Origin: Mycobacterium sp. MFM001
GTDB lineage: Bacteria; Actinomycetota; Actinomycetes; Mycobacteriales; Mycobacteriaceae
Length of the DNA stretch: 64,000 nt
Assembly: GCF_003402475.1 (NCBI RefSeq)
Contig: NZ_BFAB01000007.1
Location: forward strand, 281,054 to 345,053
Reading direction: 5' to 3'
A program made the translations under genes and the position numbers. This document shows, in pieces, positions 19,333 through 27,528 of this stretch. A model generated the notes under the pieces. It had not been told where the DNA came from. It saw only the letters and a list, made by a program, of their open reading frames with translations, and made no database searches. Positions within the stretch are counted from its first letter, which is position 1. The number at the start of each line of letters is the position of its first letter.

Positions 19333-19899
19333 GTGCCTTCGACGATGATGACCACCGTCGACGGATTCCCCATCGAGGTCAATCTGGCAGGTCCGGAAAA
19401 GGGTTCCGTCGTGGTGGTGTTGGGTGCGGCGCAGCGGGCGCTCGCCGCCTATGACCCGGTGTGCGAACGCTTGCACACCGCGTCGCTGCGGACGATTGTC
19501 ATCGGGCCGGACCAACGGCTGACCCCCAAATCGGTGGTCGGGATCATGGACGTACTCGACATCAACTGGGGCGTGCTGGTCGGCGACCGCATCGGCGGCG
19601 AGTTGGCCTGGGAGTTGGCCGCCACCCGGCTCGACCGGTTCACCAGCCTGATCGTCATCGACCGTGGGCACCCCCGGGTCGCCGATCCGACCGGAGTGAT
19701 CCGCGACGCCCACTGCCCGCCGGTGGAGATCAACACCACCGCGCTGGTCAGTACTCCGGCCTCCCAGGCGGTCGCGCGCGCCAGCCAACGTTGGGTCTAC
19801 GCCGACTACCGCATCGTGGAGCTGCTGAGCCGGCGCAATGCGCAGGAGTCCACCGCACAACTGGCTGCCGAGATCGTCCTGCGCACCAGCACCTGGTAA
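19333..19899 (+). CDS. Alpha/beta-hydrolase-fold-like protein without clear catalytic triad
   Basis: A 188-residue protein whose strands and helices follow an alpha/beta hydrolase (VVVVLGAAQRALAAYDPVCE, LRTIVIGPD, GVLVGDRIGGELAWELAA, SLIVIDRGHP). The usual nucleophile elbow G-x-S-x-G is replaced by G-D-R-I-G-G, and the chain lacks the normal cap and C-terminal histidine region, so hydrolase activity is doubtful. The GTG at 19333 lies just 7 nt after a possible -10 element (TACCTT at 19321-19326), so the mRNA might be leaderless. No close named homologue is recognised. Confidence 0.65.
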   Translation: MPSTMMTTVDGFPIEVNLAGPEKGSVVVVLGAAQRALAAYDPVCERLHTASLRTIVIGPDQRLTPKSVVGIMDVLDINWGVLVGDRIGGELAWELAATRLDRFTSLIVIDRGHPRVADPTGVIRDAHCPPVEINTTALVSTPASQAVARASQRWVYADYRIVELLSRRNAQESTAQLAAEIVLRTSTW

Positions 19900-19949
19900 C
19901 CCAGCGGCGGATCGTGCCTACGGTGGTGGCGTGCACGCCTCAAGGATTG

Positions 19950-19994
19950 GCGGCGACCCGCAGCGCCTGGCTGCGCCGCGCTTGCGATCGCCGC
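19950..19994 (+). repeat. 45-bp dispersed palindromic repeat, copy 1
   Basis: Arms GCGGCGA (19950-19956) and TCGCCGC (19988-19994) enclose a GC-rich core containing CCGCGCTTGCGATCGCC. Four more copies of identical length lie at 29709, 58626, 60438 and 63163 (the last inverted). This copy falls in frame within the longest version of the amidotransferase reading frame and would encode the segment from about GGDPQRL to RLRSP. Confidence 0.8.
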
Positions 19995-20005
19995 AGAGAC
20001 CGCCG

Positions 20006-20716
20006 GTGATCGGCATGACCACCTACCTGGATCAGGCCCAGACCGGAATTTGGGATGTTCGCGCCAGCTTTTTGCCGGCTGCCTACTTTCAGGGCGTCAC
20101 GCTCGCCGGGGGTGTGGCGGTGTTGCTGCCGCCGCAGCCCGTCGACGCCGGCATCGCCGCGCGAGTGCTCGACGGCCTGGACGGACTGGTGATCACCGGC
20201 GGCAAGGATGTCGACCCGGCCGCCTACGGCCAGCCGCCGCACCCGGCCAGCGACGAACCCGGGCCGGAGCGCGACGCGTGGGAGTTCGCGCTGCTGCGCG
20301 GGGCGCTCGATCGGAAACTGCCGGTGCTGGGCATCTGCCGCGGCGCCCAGGTGCTCAACGTGGCGCTCGGCGGAACGCTGCACCAGCACCTGCCCGACGT
20401 CATCGGGCACAGCGGCCATCGGGCCGGCAACGCCGTGTTCACCACATTGGGGGTGCGCACGTTGCGCGGAACCCGGCTGGCGAAACTGCTGGGGGAGTCG
20501 GCCGACGTGCGCTGCTATCACCACCAGGCCATCGCCGACGTCGCCGACGGCCTGGTGGTCAGCGCGTGGGATGCCGACGGCGTGGTCGAGGCCCTCGAGT
20601 TGCCCGGCGACGAATTTGTGCTCGCCGTGCAGTGGCATCCGGAGGAAAGCCTCGACGATTTGCGGCTGTTCGCCGCGATCGTGGACGCGGCGCGGGCGTA
20701 TGCGAGCGTGGCCTGA
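20006..20716 (+). CDS. Class I glutamine amidotransferase-like hydrolase (PuuD/Rv2859c-like)
   Basis: A 236-residue peptidase-C26 protein, the family of gamma-glutamyl-GABA hydrolase. The nucleophile is the cysteine of LGICRGAQVLNV and the His/Glu pair is in QWHPEESLDD; GGKDVDPAAYGQPPHP is the family substrate-pocket motif. I use the GTG at 20006, just before the conserved fold (VIGMTTYLDQ). A GTG at 19931 would add 25 residues encoded by a dispersed repeat. As I recall, the M. tuberculosis annotation of this gene carries similar repeat-encoded residues, so the longer start cannot be excluded. The stop overlaps the SDR start by one base. glnA4 and aldC, neighbours in M. tuberculosis, are absent. 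Confidence 0.88.
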   Translation: MIGMTTYLDQAQTGIWDVRASFLPAAYFQGVTLAGGVAVLLPPQPVDAGIAARVLDGLDGLVITGGKDVDPAAYGQPPHPASDEPGPERDAWEFALLRGALDRKLPVLGICRGAQVLNVALGGTLHQHLPDVIGHSGHRAGNAVFTTLGVRTLRGTRLAKLLGESADVRCYHHQAIADVADGLVVSAWDADGVVEALELPGDEFVLAVQWHPEESLDDLRLFAAIVDAARAYASVA

Positions 20717-21489
20717 TGGATCTGACTCAGCGGCTGGCCGGCAGGGTCGCCGTCGTCACCGGCGCGGGTAGCGGCATCGGCCTGGCCGCGGCGCGACGAC
20801 TGCACGCCGAGGGAGCCACAATAGTCGTCGGTGACATCGACGAACGCGCTGGCGCCAAGGCGGCCGACGAGTTGGCCGGTTCGTTTGTGCCGGTGGATGT
20901 TTCGGACGAAGCCGCTGTCAACGCGCTGTTCGACACCGCCGCGGCAAGCCACGGCACGGTCGACATCGCGGTCAACAACGCCGGCATCTCCCCACCCGAC
21001 GACGAGCTGATCGAGAACACCGAGCCGGCGGTGTGGCAGCGGGTACAAGACGTCAACCTCAAATCGGTGTACTTGTGCAGCCGGGCGGCGTTGCGGCACA
21101 TGGTCCCTGCGGGCAAGGGCGCCATTGTCAACGTCGCCTCCTTCGTCGCGGTGATGGGTTCGGCCACCTCGCAGATCTCCTACACCGCGTCCAAAGGCGG
21201 CGTGCTGGCGATGTCCCGCGAGCTGGGTGTCCAGTTCGCCCGCCAGGGCATCCGGGTCAACGCGCTGTGCCCAGGCCCCGTGAATACTCCGCTGCTGACT
21301 GAGCTTTTCGCTAAGGACCCCGAACGCGCCGCACGCCGGCTGGTTCACGTGCCGATGGGCCGATTCGCCGAGGCGCACGAAATTGCCGCCGCCGTCGCGT
21401 TTCTCGCCAGTGATGACGCGTCGTTCATCACCGCGTCGACGTTCCTGGTCGACGGCGGCATCAGCGCCGCCTACGTCACTCCGCTGTAG
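20716..21489 (+). CDS. Short-chain dehydrogenase/reductase (Rv2857c-like)
   Basis: A 257-residue classical SDR. It has the NAD(P)-binding TGAGSGIG motif near residue 16, the NNAG motif (DIAVNNAGIS), the catalytic Ser/Tyr/Lys in the ASFVAVMG...QISYTASKGG region, and a PGPVNTPLL loop. The acidic end of the second strand (VGDID) favours NAD+ over NADP+. The substrate is unknown. The start overlaps the amidotransferase stop, so the two are coupled. The next gene (PPE) is convergent 3 nt away. Confidence 0.9.
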   Translation: MDLTQRLAGRVAVVTGAGSGIGLAAARRLHAEGATIVVGDIDERAGAKAADELAGSFVPVDVSDEAAVNALFDTAAASHGTVDIAVNNAGISPPDDELIENTEPAVWQRVQDVNLKSVYLCSRAALRHMVPAGKGAIVNVASFVAVMGSATSQISYTASKGGVLAMSRELGVQFARQGIRVNALCPGPVNTPLLTELFAKDPERAARRLVHVPMGRFAEAHEIAAAVAFLASDDASFITASTFLVDGGISAAYVTPL

Positions 21490-21492
21490 TGG

Positions 21493-22605
21493 CTACCCGG
21501 CGGATGGTGAACGCGGAATCACGGTGGGCCGCATGTCGTATTGCGGAGTCGTACCGCCCGCAACGCGCCCGGCCATGTTCGTGATCGGCATCAGCGGCAT
21601 GCCGGCAGGCGTGCTTGCCGGTGCCGCACTCACGCCGCCGGCGGGCACTACCGCAGCGGATTGGCTTGCAGCGCTTGGGATTGCGGTCCACGCTTGCGGC
21701 GCCGACAGCGGTCCGATCGAGACCGCTTTGCCTATGCCCGCGGACACCGCCCCACCTGCACTCAAGGCCGGCGTCGAGCCCAGCACGCCTGCGAGACCCG
21801 ATCCGGCCGCCTTGACGCTCGAGGCGGCCGCGGCTGCCGGAACTGCGCCGGCTTTCGCGAACGAAAGCCCCCGCATCAGAAAAGTCAGCGGGTAGGTCGC
21901 GAATCTCGCTGGGATTGCGAGGGTATTCAGAGATGAGGTCAACGAAGACAGCGACGGTGTCCCCGGCGTCGACGGCGACGTGAGCCCCTGCAGCACGGAA
22001 GGCACCGACGACAGCACCTGCGGAGCTGTCGCCATGACGGTGCCCGCATTGCCGCCGGCCAGTCCCGCCGTCGTCGTGGTCGGCGGCGGTGCGCTGAACG
22101 GCGTCACCTGTGAGGCCGCCGCGGACGACCCGGCGTAGCCGTACATGGCCGCCGCATCCTGGGCCCACATTTGTTCGTAGTGTGCCTCGGTGGCGGCGAT
22201 CGCCGGCGCGTTCTGTCCCAGCACATTGGTCGCGATCAGCGCCGTCAGCGCAGCGCGGTTGGCCGCGATAAGCGGCGGCGGGACAGTCATCGCGAACGCA
22301 GTTTCGTAGGCTGCGACGGCAGCTTTGGCCTGCGCGGCGGTCTGCCCGGCTTGCGCGGCGGTGGTGTGCAGCCAGGTCACATAGGGTGCGGCCGCGGCGG
22401 CCATCGCGGTCGACGACGGGCCCAGCCACGGCCCGGCGGTCAGCCCGGCGACCACCGACGAGTAAGAGACTGCCGCCGAGCCGAGAGCGGCGGCCAGGTC
22501 GTCCCACGCCGACGCGGCAGTCAGCATCGACCCCGGGCCTGGTCCGGAATACATTCGGGCAGAGTTGATTTCGGGTGGCAACAAGCCGTAGTCCATAAAA
22601 GACAT
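21493..22605 (-). CDS. PPE family protein, SVP subgroup (variant motif)
   Basis: A 370-residue protein. The first about 180 residues are the PPE domain ([18 protein letters not shown], and the [16 protein letters not shown] end). The central region is Ala/Ser/Thr-rich. A C-terminal SVP-type region has a variant LSAPQAW in place of SVPxxW and ends [16 protein letters not shown]. Such proteins are ESX-5 substrates exported to the mycobacterial surface and are restricted to slow growers. AGGAG lies 6 nt before the ATG. It is separated from the downstream-numbered PE-PPE pair by about 560 nt. Confidence 0.92.
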   Translation of the reverse strand: MSFMDYGLLPPEINSARMYSGPGPGSMLTAASAWDDLAAALGSAAVSYSSVVAGLTAGPWLGPSSTAMAAAAAPYVTWLHTTAAQAGQTAAQAKAAVAAYETAFAMTVPPPLIAANRAALTALIATNVLGQNAPAIAATEAHYEQMWAQDAAAMYGYAGSSAAASQVTPFSAPPPTTTTAGLAGGNAGTVMATAPQVLSSVPSVLQGLTSPSTPGTPSLSSLTSSLNTLAIPARFATYPLTFLMRGLSFAKAGAVPAAAAASSVKAAGSGLAGVLGSTPALSAGGAVSAGIGKAVSIGPLSAPQAWTAIPSAASQSAAVVPAGGVSAAPASTPAGMPLMPITNMAGRVAGGTTPQYDMRPTVIPRSPSAG

Positions 22606-22694
22606 CGAGTTCTCCTGGAAAAAGAAATGGATTTGTGCGACGCCGCAGCCAATGACGGGCGTCGATTACCGCGTCGCGAGCCAGCGCTCCACGG

Positions 22695-22715
22695 GGTCAG
22701 CGATCAGCGCTGACC
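22695..22715 (-). terminator. Hairpin after the 129-codon minus-strand frame
   Basis: GGTCAGCG/CGCTGACC (22695-22702 with 22708-22715) with a 5-nt loop starts 2 nt past the stop codon at 22718. It could end the small gene or the PE-PPE transcript, and separates both from the PPE gene at 21493. Confidence 0.5.
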
Positions 22716-22717
22716 GA

Positions 22718-23107
22718 TCAGCGACGGGCGATGCAGAAGTGGGTTAGGAGATCTCGGCCGGAATGAGCCGTTGCTGGTGCACGAGCCTGCGTTCCATCCG
22801 GCCGCCACGAGATGCACGGCAACGAAATTGGTGACGGAAAGGCCTGCGATACCGGTATCACGCGCAGTGGAGTCGGTGGCCGATCGCGATGCAGGCCCGC
22901 GGACTTGAACGGTGTGTGACTCGCCGGTGACGACGCGTGGTCGAGATGCACCTGCTCGACGCTGACAGTGAGCGTCGTCGAATCGGTGTCAGGTGTGGTG
23001 CGTTCGACGCGCAGCAGCCAGCATCCCGCGACGGCGGCGAGCACGCCTACCACCGCGACAATGGCGATGGCCGATCGCGACGGTGTGCGCGCCTCGCTGG
23101 ATTTCAC
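22718..23107 (-). CDS. Hypothetical small membrane-anchored protein
   Basis: A 129-codon frame starting with GTG. Residues 12-33 (SAIAIVAVVGVLAAVAGCW) form one hydrophobic segment after a basic N-terminus, followed by a polar, extracytoplasmic-looking tail with no recognisable domain. It fills the 557-nt gap between two PPE genes and is followed directly by a hairpin, which supports it. No ribosome site is visible and the tail composition is irregular, so it could be degenerate or spurious. Confidence 0.4.
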   Translation of the reverse strand: MKSSEARTPSRSAIAIVAVVGVLAAVAGCWLLRVERTTPDTDSTTLTVSVEQVHLDHASSPASHTPFKSAGLHRDRPPTPLRVIPVSQAFPSPISLPCISWRPDGTQARAPATAHSGRDLLTHFCIARR

Positions 23108-23162
23108 AATGTCTCGAATCTAGCAGCGCGCAGGGAGAACGACAGCGCAACCGATGCGGCGG

Positions 23163-24383
23163 CTATCCGGCGGCCGGCGGATGTGCGATCACCGTCGGGC
23201 GGAACCCGTACCGAGGCGCGGCACCGTTCATGCCATGCCCGGGCGCACCCGCGAGTGGCATCCCGCCGAGCATGCTCGCCGGGCCACCTGTCGCAGCGTT
23301 CGGGGTAGCGCCCAGGCCGGCACTGGGCAACGCCGAGGCGGCTGCGCCGATCGGCGCCGTCCACGTCGGCGGGACAGACAGCGCTCCGATCGAACCGGCC
23401 TGTCCCAGCCCTGCGGACACGGCGCCGCCGAGACCTCCGAGCCCGCCCAGTCCACCAACCGGAGCCGCCAACGTGCCTCCCAGACTGTCCGCCGCAGCCG
23501 CTGCCGGTGCCAGCGCCTCTCCAGCGGCGGCCTCACCCGCTGCCGCGCCGCCGAGTAAACCCAGAAACGGCGCCATCGTGTTGCTCGGCATGTAGAACCC
23601 CGACGAAAAAATCGTGTTCCAGATGTTGGCGTTCGGACCCCAGGTATTCCAGAAGTTATCCAGTGCCGTATTCCCCGAGGACCCTCCGGTCAGCAGGCCA
23701 AGGATTCCCGAAAGGCCCGAGGACGACGATGCCGACGGTGATGCCATGCTCTGCAGTGTTTGAGGAATCCCAGACGTCAACTGCGAGAGGGCCGTTGTCG
23801 GCGTGGCGGTGCCGGTGGCCTGGGCAACTGCAGCGGTCTGAATGGCCGGTCCTGCGCCGTTGGTGGTTGTCGGCGGGGTAGTGAAGGGTGTCACCGTCGA
23901 TGCGGCGGCCGAGGATCCGGCGTAGCCGTACATTGCCGCCGCGTCCTGGGCCCACATCTCGGCATAGTGTGCTTCGGTGGCTGCGATGGCCGGTGTGTTC
24001 TGACCCAAGAAATTCGTCGCAACCAACGAAGCCAGCAGCGCCCGGTTGGCGGCGATCACGGGTGGCGGCACTGTCATCGCGAATGCGGTTTCATATGCCG
24101 TCGCAGCAACTTGCGCCTGCACCGCCGTCTGCGAAGCCTGCGCGGCCGCCTGTCCCATCCATGTGACGTAGGGAGCTGCGGCGGCCGCCATCGACGCGGA
24201 GGCTGGGCCGCGCCAGGGCCCACTGGCCACTGTGGAGACAATCGACCCGTAATCGCCGGCGGCCGAGGATAATTCGGCGGCAAGGCCATGCCAGGTCGCG
24301 GCCGCGGTCAACAATGGCCCAGCGCCAGCTCCGGCGTACATCCGAGCGGAGTTGATTTCCGGTGGTAACGCTGCGAAATCCAT
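23163..24383 (-). CDS. PPE family protein, SVP subgroup
   Basis: A 406-residue protein. The N-terminal PPE domain begins [20 protein letters not shown] and ends near [17 protein letters not shown] Gly/Ala/Ser-rich linker follows, then a C-terminal SVP region with the canonical LSVPPTW (near residue 340) and the terminal RYGFRPTVIAHPPAAG. It is preceded by 11 nt by a PE gene, the typical PE-PPE operon whose products pair as a four-helix heterodimer for ESX-5 secretion. GGGAGCG precedes the ATG. Confidence 0.95.
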   Translation of the reverse strand: MDFAALPPEINSARMYAGAGAGPLLTAAATWHGLAAELSSAAGDYGSIVSTVASGPWRGPASASMAAAAAPYVTWMGQAAAQASQTAVQAQVAATAYETAFAMTVPPPVIAANRALLASLVATNFLGQNTPAIAATEAHYAEMWAQDAAAMYGYAGSSAAASTVTPFTTPPTTTNGAGPAIQTAAVAQATGTATPTTALSQLTSGIPQTLQSMASPSASSSSGLSGILGLLTGGSSGNTALDNFWNTWGPNANIWNTIFSSGFYMPSNTMAPFLGLLGGAAAGEAAAGEALAPAAAAADSLGGTLAAPVGGLGGLGGLGGAVSAGLGQAGSIGALSVPPTWTAPIGAAASALPSAGLGATPNAATGGPASMLGGMPLAGAPGHGMNGAAPRYGFRPTVIAHPPAAG

Positions 24384-24394
24384 TGCTGCGCTCC

Positions 24395-24694
24395 CTAGCC
24401 CGTGCAGACCGTGTTGGCGGCTTCAGTGACCGCATACGAGCCGGCACTGGTTGCCAGAACGGTCACGAACGCGTGATGAATAGCGGACGCTTGGGCGCTG
24501 ACCGTTTGATACAGCTGGCCGTGCGCGGAGAATTGCAACGCGGTCAGCGCTGACACCTCGTCGGCGGCAGCGGGAATCAGGCCGGTGGTCGGTACTAGCG
24601 CTGCGGCGTTCTGGGCGCTCACCGCCGCGCCGACAGAGTGCAGGTTATCTGCTGCTGCAGAAAGCATTTCGGGTACGATGTTGACGAACGACAT
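24395..24694 (-). CDS. PE family protein
   Basis: A 99-residue PE protein consisting of the PE domain only. It starts MSFVNIVPEMLSAAADNLHS, with the PE dipeptide at residues 8-9, and is all-helical through YQTVSAQASAIHHAFVTVL. The canonical secretion signal YxxxD/E is seen as Y86-AVT-E90. AAGGAG precedes the ATG. It is upstream of, and presumably binds, the PPE protein at 23163. Confidence 0.94.
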   Translation of the reverse strand: MSFVNIVPEMLSAAADNLHSVGAAVSAQNAAALVPTTGLIPAAADEVSALTALQFSAHGQLYQTVSAQASAIHHAFVTVLATSAGSYAVTEAANTVCTG

Positions 24695-24877
24695 TGGACG
24701 GCTCCTTCGGAAAAAGACGCAAATGTGTCTAAGAATTGGCCTGGCTCAAGCCGGGACCGGATCGAACGGAACGATCAGTGGTTAGCGGTGCCTGTGCACC
24801 GTATGAGTGAGAACCCGCATGCGGCGGCGGGGGCGAACGCGACCTGGCATCAATCCAGGCCGGTTTGTCGACGCGCT

Positions 24878-25996
24878 TCAGCCGACGCGTTCGGCCTGCA
24901 CGCTCCACTTCTCCTCGATGCGTCCGTAACGCCAAATAGCCATGGCAGCAATCCAAGTCACCGCGAACAGTCCAACGATGACGAAGCCGATCGCGTTGAG
25001 GTTGATGCCGCCGACCCAATCCCAAAATGGGCCGCTCCAGCCGAATTGGTCGGCGAGCAGCCCCAGCAGCTCGATGCTGCCGATGAGCAGGGCCACCGCA
25101 ACGGATAGCCCGGTGATGGTGATGTTGTAGTAGACCTTGCGCACCGGATTGGAAAACGCCCAGCCGTACGCGAAGTTCATGAACGAGCCATCGATGGTGT
25201 CCAGCAAGCACATTCCGGCGGTGAACAGCACCGGCAGACACAAGATCGCATACCAGGGCAGGCCGGCGGCGGCGCTGGTGCCTGCTAGCACCAGCAGCGC
25301 AACCTCGGTGGCCGTGTCGAAACCCAGTCCGAACAACACGCCGACCGGATACATGTGCCACGACGCGGTGATCGATCCGGTGAAACGGCCCAGGAACCGG
25401 TTGAGCAACCCGCGATTGTTCAACTGCTCTTCGAGCTCGTTCTCGTCATAGACGCCGCGACGCATCCGGGCGAACACCCGCAGGATCCCGGCCAGGATGA
25501 CCACGTTGATGACGGCGATCAGGTAGAGGAAAACGCCCGAGACGCTGGTGCCGATCAGGCTGGTGTAGTGATGCAGCGCCGACGAGTCCTCTTTCACTGG
25601 CCCGACGATGGCTTTGACGCCGATTGCCAGTAGTAAGGCCAGTCCGAAGACCACCGACGAGTGGCCGAGCGAAAAGAAGAACCCCGCGGCGAGCGGGCGC
25701 TGCCCGTCGTTCATCAGCTTTCGGGTGGTGTTGTCGATGGCGGCGATGTGGTCGGCGTCGAACGCGTGCCGCAGACCCAGCGTGTAGGCGGTCAGACCAA
25801 TGCCGATGCCGAATGCCTTGTCCCCGACGGAAAAGTGTGCCGGCTCGACGACGAGCACCAGGGTGCACCAGCCGACGACGTGCAGCGCGACAATCACCGC
25901 GGACATTACGCCCAGGCGCAACCACTCGGTGGGCGTCAATGCCGCCCGCAGCCCCGACCACGACGATTTCTGGCGGGTGAGCGCATCACCGGCCAT
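24878..25996 (-). CDS. nicT: Nickel/cobalt permease of the NiCoT family
   Basis: A 372-residue inner-membrane transporter with about eight helices. The NiCoT signature H-x4-D-H is H77-AFDA-D82-H83 in LRHAFDADHIAAIDN, and the family motifs SLGHSSVVF and LGFDTATEV are also present. It imports Ni2+ (or Co2+). AGGAG lies a few bases before the ATG at 25996, giving the same length as M. tuberculosis NicT (Rv2856, from memory). It adjoins the hydrogenase island, whose enzyme needs nickel. An 11-bp-periodic motif array lies about 70 nt upstream. Confidence 0.95.
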   Translation of the reverse strand: MAGDALTRQKSSWSGLRAALTPTEWLRLGVMSAVIVALHVVGWCTLVLVVEPAHFSVGDKAFGIGIGLTAYTLGLRHAFDADHIAAIDNTTRKLMNDGQRPLAAGFFFSLGHSSVVFGLALLLAIGVKAIVGPVKEDSSALHHYTSLIGTSVSGVFLYLIAVINVVILAGILRVFARMRRGVYDENELEEQLNNRGLLNRFLGRFTGSITASWHMYPVGVLFGLGFDTATEVALLVLAGTSAAAGLPWYAILCLPVLFTAGMCLLDTIDGSFMNFAYGWAFSNPVRKVYYNITITGLSVAVALLIGSIELLGLLADQFGWSGPFWDWVGGINLNAIGFVIVGLFAVTWIAAMAIWRYGRIEEKWSVQAERVG

Positions 25997-26063
25997 GTCG
26001 CTTCTCCTGCGCTGAGAAGAAAACCCCCGACCGCGACGACGGTAACCCACGCGCCCGCTTCAT

Positions 26064-26111
26064 GCATGTGATTCGCAAGTATTCTGCAAATTTTTCGCAA
26101 ATAGGTCGCGA
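26064..26111 (-). promoter_or_regulatory. Five-fold 11-bp-periodic GCAA/TTGC array upstream of nicT
   Basis: Read on the plus strand, GCAT at 26064, GCAA at 26075, 26086 and 26097, and GCGA at 26108 recur at exactly 11-bp intervals; the middle three are TTGC on the nicT strand, within TTCGCAA or TTCTGCAA. The array lies between the nicT start (25996) and the stop of the GNAT-AAA+ gene (26118). Direct half-sites one helical turn apart recall the Streptomyces nickel regulator Nur. Spacing is seen; regulator identity is inference. Confidence 0.55.
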
Positions 26112-26117
26112 ATGCAC

Positions 26118-27395
26118 TCATAGCCGCGTGCGTTGCTCGATGTCCTCCAGGAACTCCGCGATCATGGCTTCGGTCAGCGAGGGACGCGTCTCGTTGATCG
26201 CCGTCAGGTAATCCTGGGTCTGTGCCGGTTCGCCGCGACGGAACTCGACCTCCCGTTCGAACCCGAACTGCGCGCCCTTGCGGGCGGCGAATTCGATATC
26301 GGCCGGGGTGAACATCTCGCTGGCGTCCACCAAGGCGCCGACGTCAACAAAATCGGCGGCCGGCCCAAGGTAGCGGCGCCAAATCGCTGTCCGCGCCTTT
26401 GCATCTGGAGGTCGCACCGGAATGATGTAGTCGAACCGGCCGGGTCGCAGAAACGCCGAATCGAGCGACCGCACCGAGTTCGTCGCGCAGACGAGCAGCC
26501 TCTCGTCGCGCTGGCGGAACACCGGGATCAACTTGAGCAACTCGTTGGTGACCCCGTGAGCCGGATCCGACGGTATCCCCGAGCGCGCCCCGGCGATCTC
26601 TTCGACTTCGTCGATGAAGACCACGGCGGCTTCCAGCTCCATCAGCGTCATGAACGCCTCTCGCAGCGCGGCGGCCATTGCCACGTCGGGAGCGGCCAGC
26701 CGAGACGGGAACAACTCGACGAACGGCCAGCCGAGCCGGCCGGCGACCGCCTTGGCGAAGCTGGTTTTGCCGGTTCCCGGCGGCCCGAACAGGATCACCG
26801 CCTTCGGCGCCGAGACCCCGTACTGCTCGGCTACTCCCGGCTCGGTGAGCGGCAGCACAATCCGGCGTTCGATGATCTGCTTTTCCGATTCCATGCCCGC
26901 CATCGCATGCCACAGCCCGCGAGGCATCACCTGCGCGCCAAGTTCGGCCAGCAGGCCCGCGTCCGAGGCGCCGACATGGTCGGTTTTCTCGAAAAACGAA
27001 AGGTCGGTTCGCTCTTGATAACCCGAGTTGCGTAGCGCCGCGGTCCCCGTCGCCTCGGGCGGCAGCAGCGCGCCAATCCGGCGGGCACCGAGGGAACGCA
27101 GCCGAAGCTCGAGTTCGCCGAGCAGCGCGCTGCCGATGCCGCGGTTGCGCCAGCGGCTACTCAGCGCGACGAGCGAGATCCACGCTCGTTCGCCCTGGAA
27201 ATGCGCGCCGGCCATGCCCACCAGCTCCTCGCCGACCACGGCGACGACAGCGGGCTGCCCAGACTTCGCCGCCGACACCACCTCCGAGATGAGAAAGGCC
27301 GGTTGTGCCTCGCCTGGAGTGCGACTCTGATCCCAGATCGAAATCGCCTGGTCCAAGTCGTCGTCATGAAAGTCGCGCAGCCGCCACGGAGGCAT
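26118..27395 (-). CDS. GNAT-AAA+ ATPase fusion protein
   Basis: A 425-residue two-domain protein. Residues 1-135 form a GNAT acetyltransferase fold with acetyl-CoA loop SSRWRNRGIGSALL (79-92). Residues 165-425 form an AAA+ module with Walker A GPPGTGKT (204-211), Walker B VVFIDEVEE (259-266), sensor-1 CATNS and arginine-finger region FLRPGRFDY. The module resembles FtsH/Pex-type ATPases but lacks a protease domain. It is on the hydrogenase strand between nicT and the last hydrogenase-operon gene, with its own 133-nt upstream gap. A remodelling role for a hydrogenase component is possible but not shown. Confidence 0.85.
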   Translation of the reverse strand: MPPWRLRDFHDDDLDQAISIWDQSRTPGEAQPAFLISEVVSAAKSGQPAVVAVVGEELVGMAGAHFQGERAWISLVALSSRWRNRGIGSALLGELELRLRSLGARRIGALLPPEATGTAALRNSGYQERTDLSFFEKTDHVGASDAGLLAELGAQVMPRGLWHAMAGMESEKQIIERRIVLPLTEPGVAEQYGVSAPKAVILFGPPGTGKTSFAKAVAGRLGWPFVELFPSRLAAPDVAMAAALREAFMTLMELEAAVVFIDEVEEIAGARSGIPSDPAHGVTNELLKLIPVFRQRDERLLVCATNSVRSLDSAFLRPGRFDYIIPVRPPDAKARTAIWRRYLGPAADFVDVGALVDASEMFTPADIEFAARKGAQFGFEREVEFRRGEPAQTQDYLTAINETRPSLTEAMIAEFLEDIEQRTRL

Positions 27396-27528
27396 GTCGT
27401 CGTACCCTTCCGCTTACGGCGGGTGAGGCCGGTCAGAGCAGGGCACACACTCTGCATGAGCCGCAGGCGCTACCGAACCACCCAAATGGGTGCTTGACCG
27501 GGTGAATTGTGCCCGTCGCAGAGCGAGC

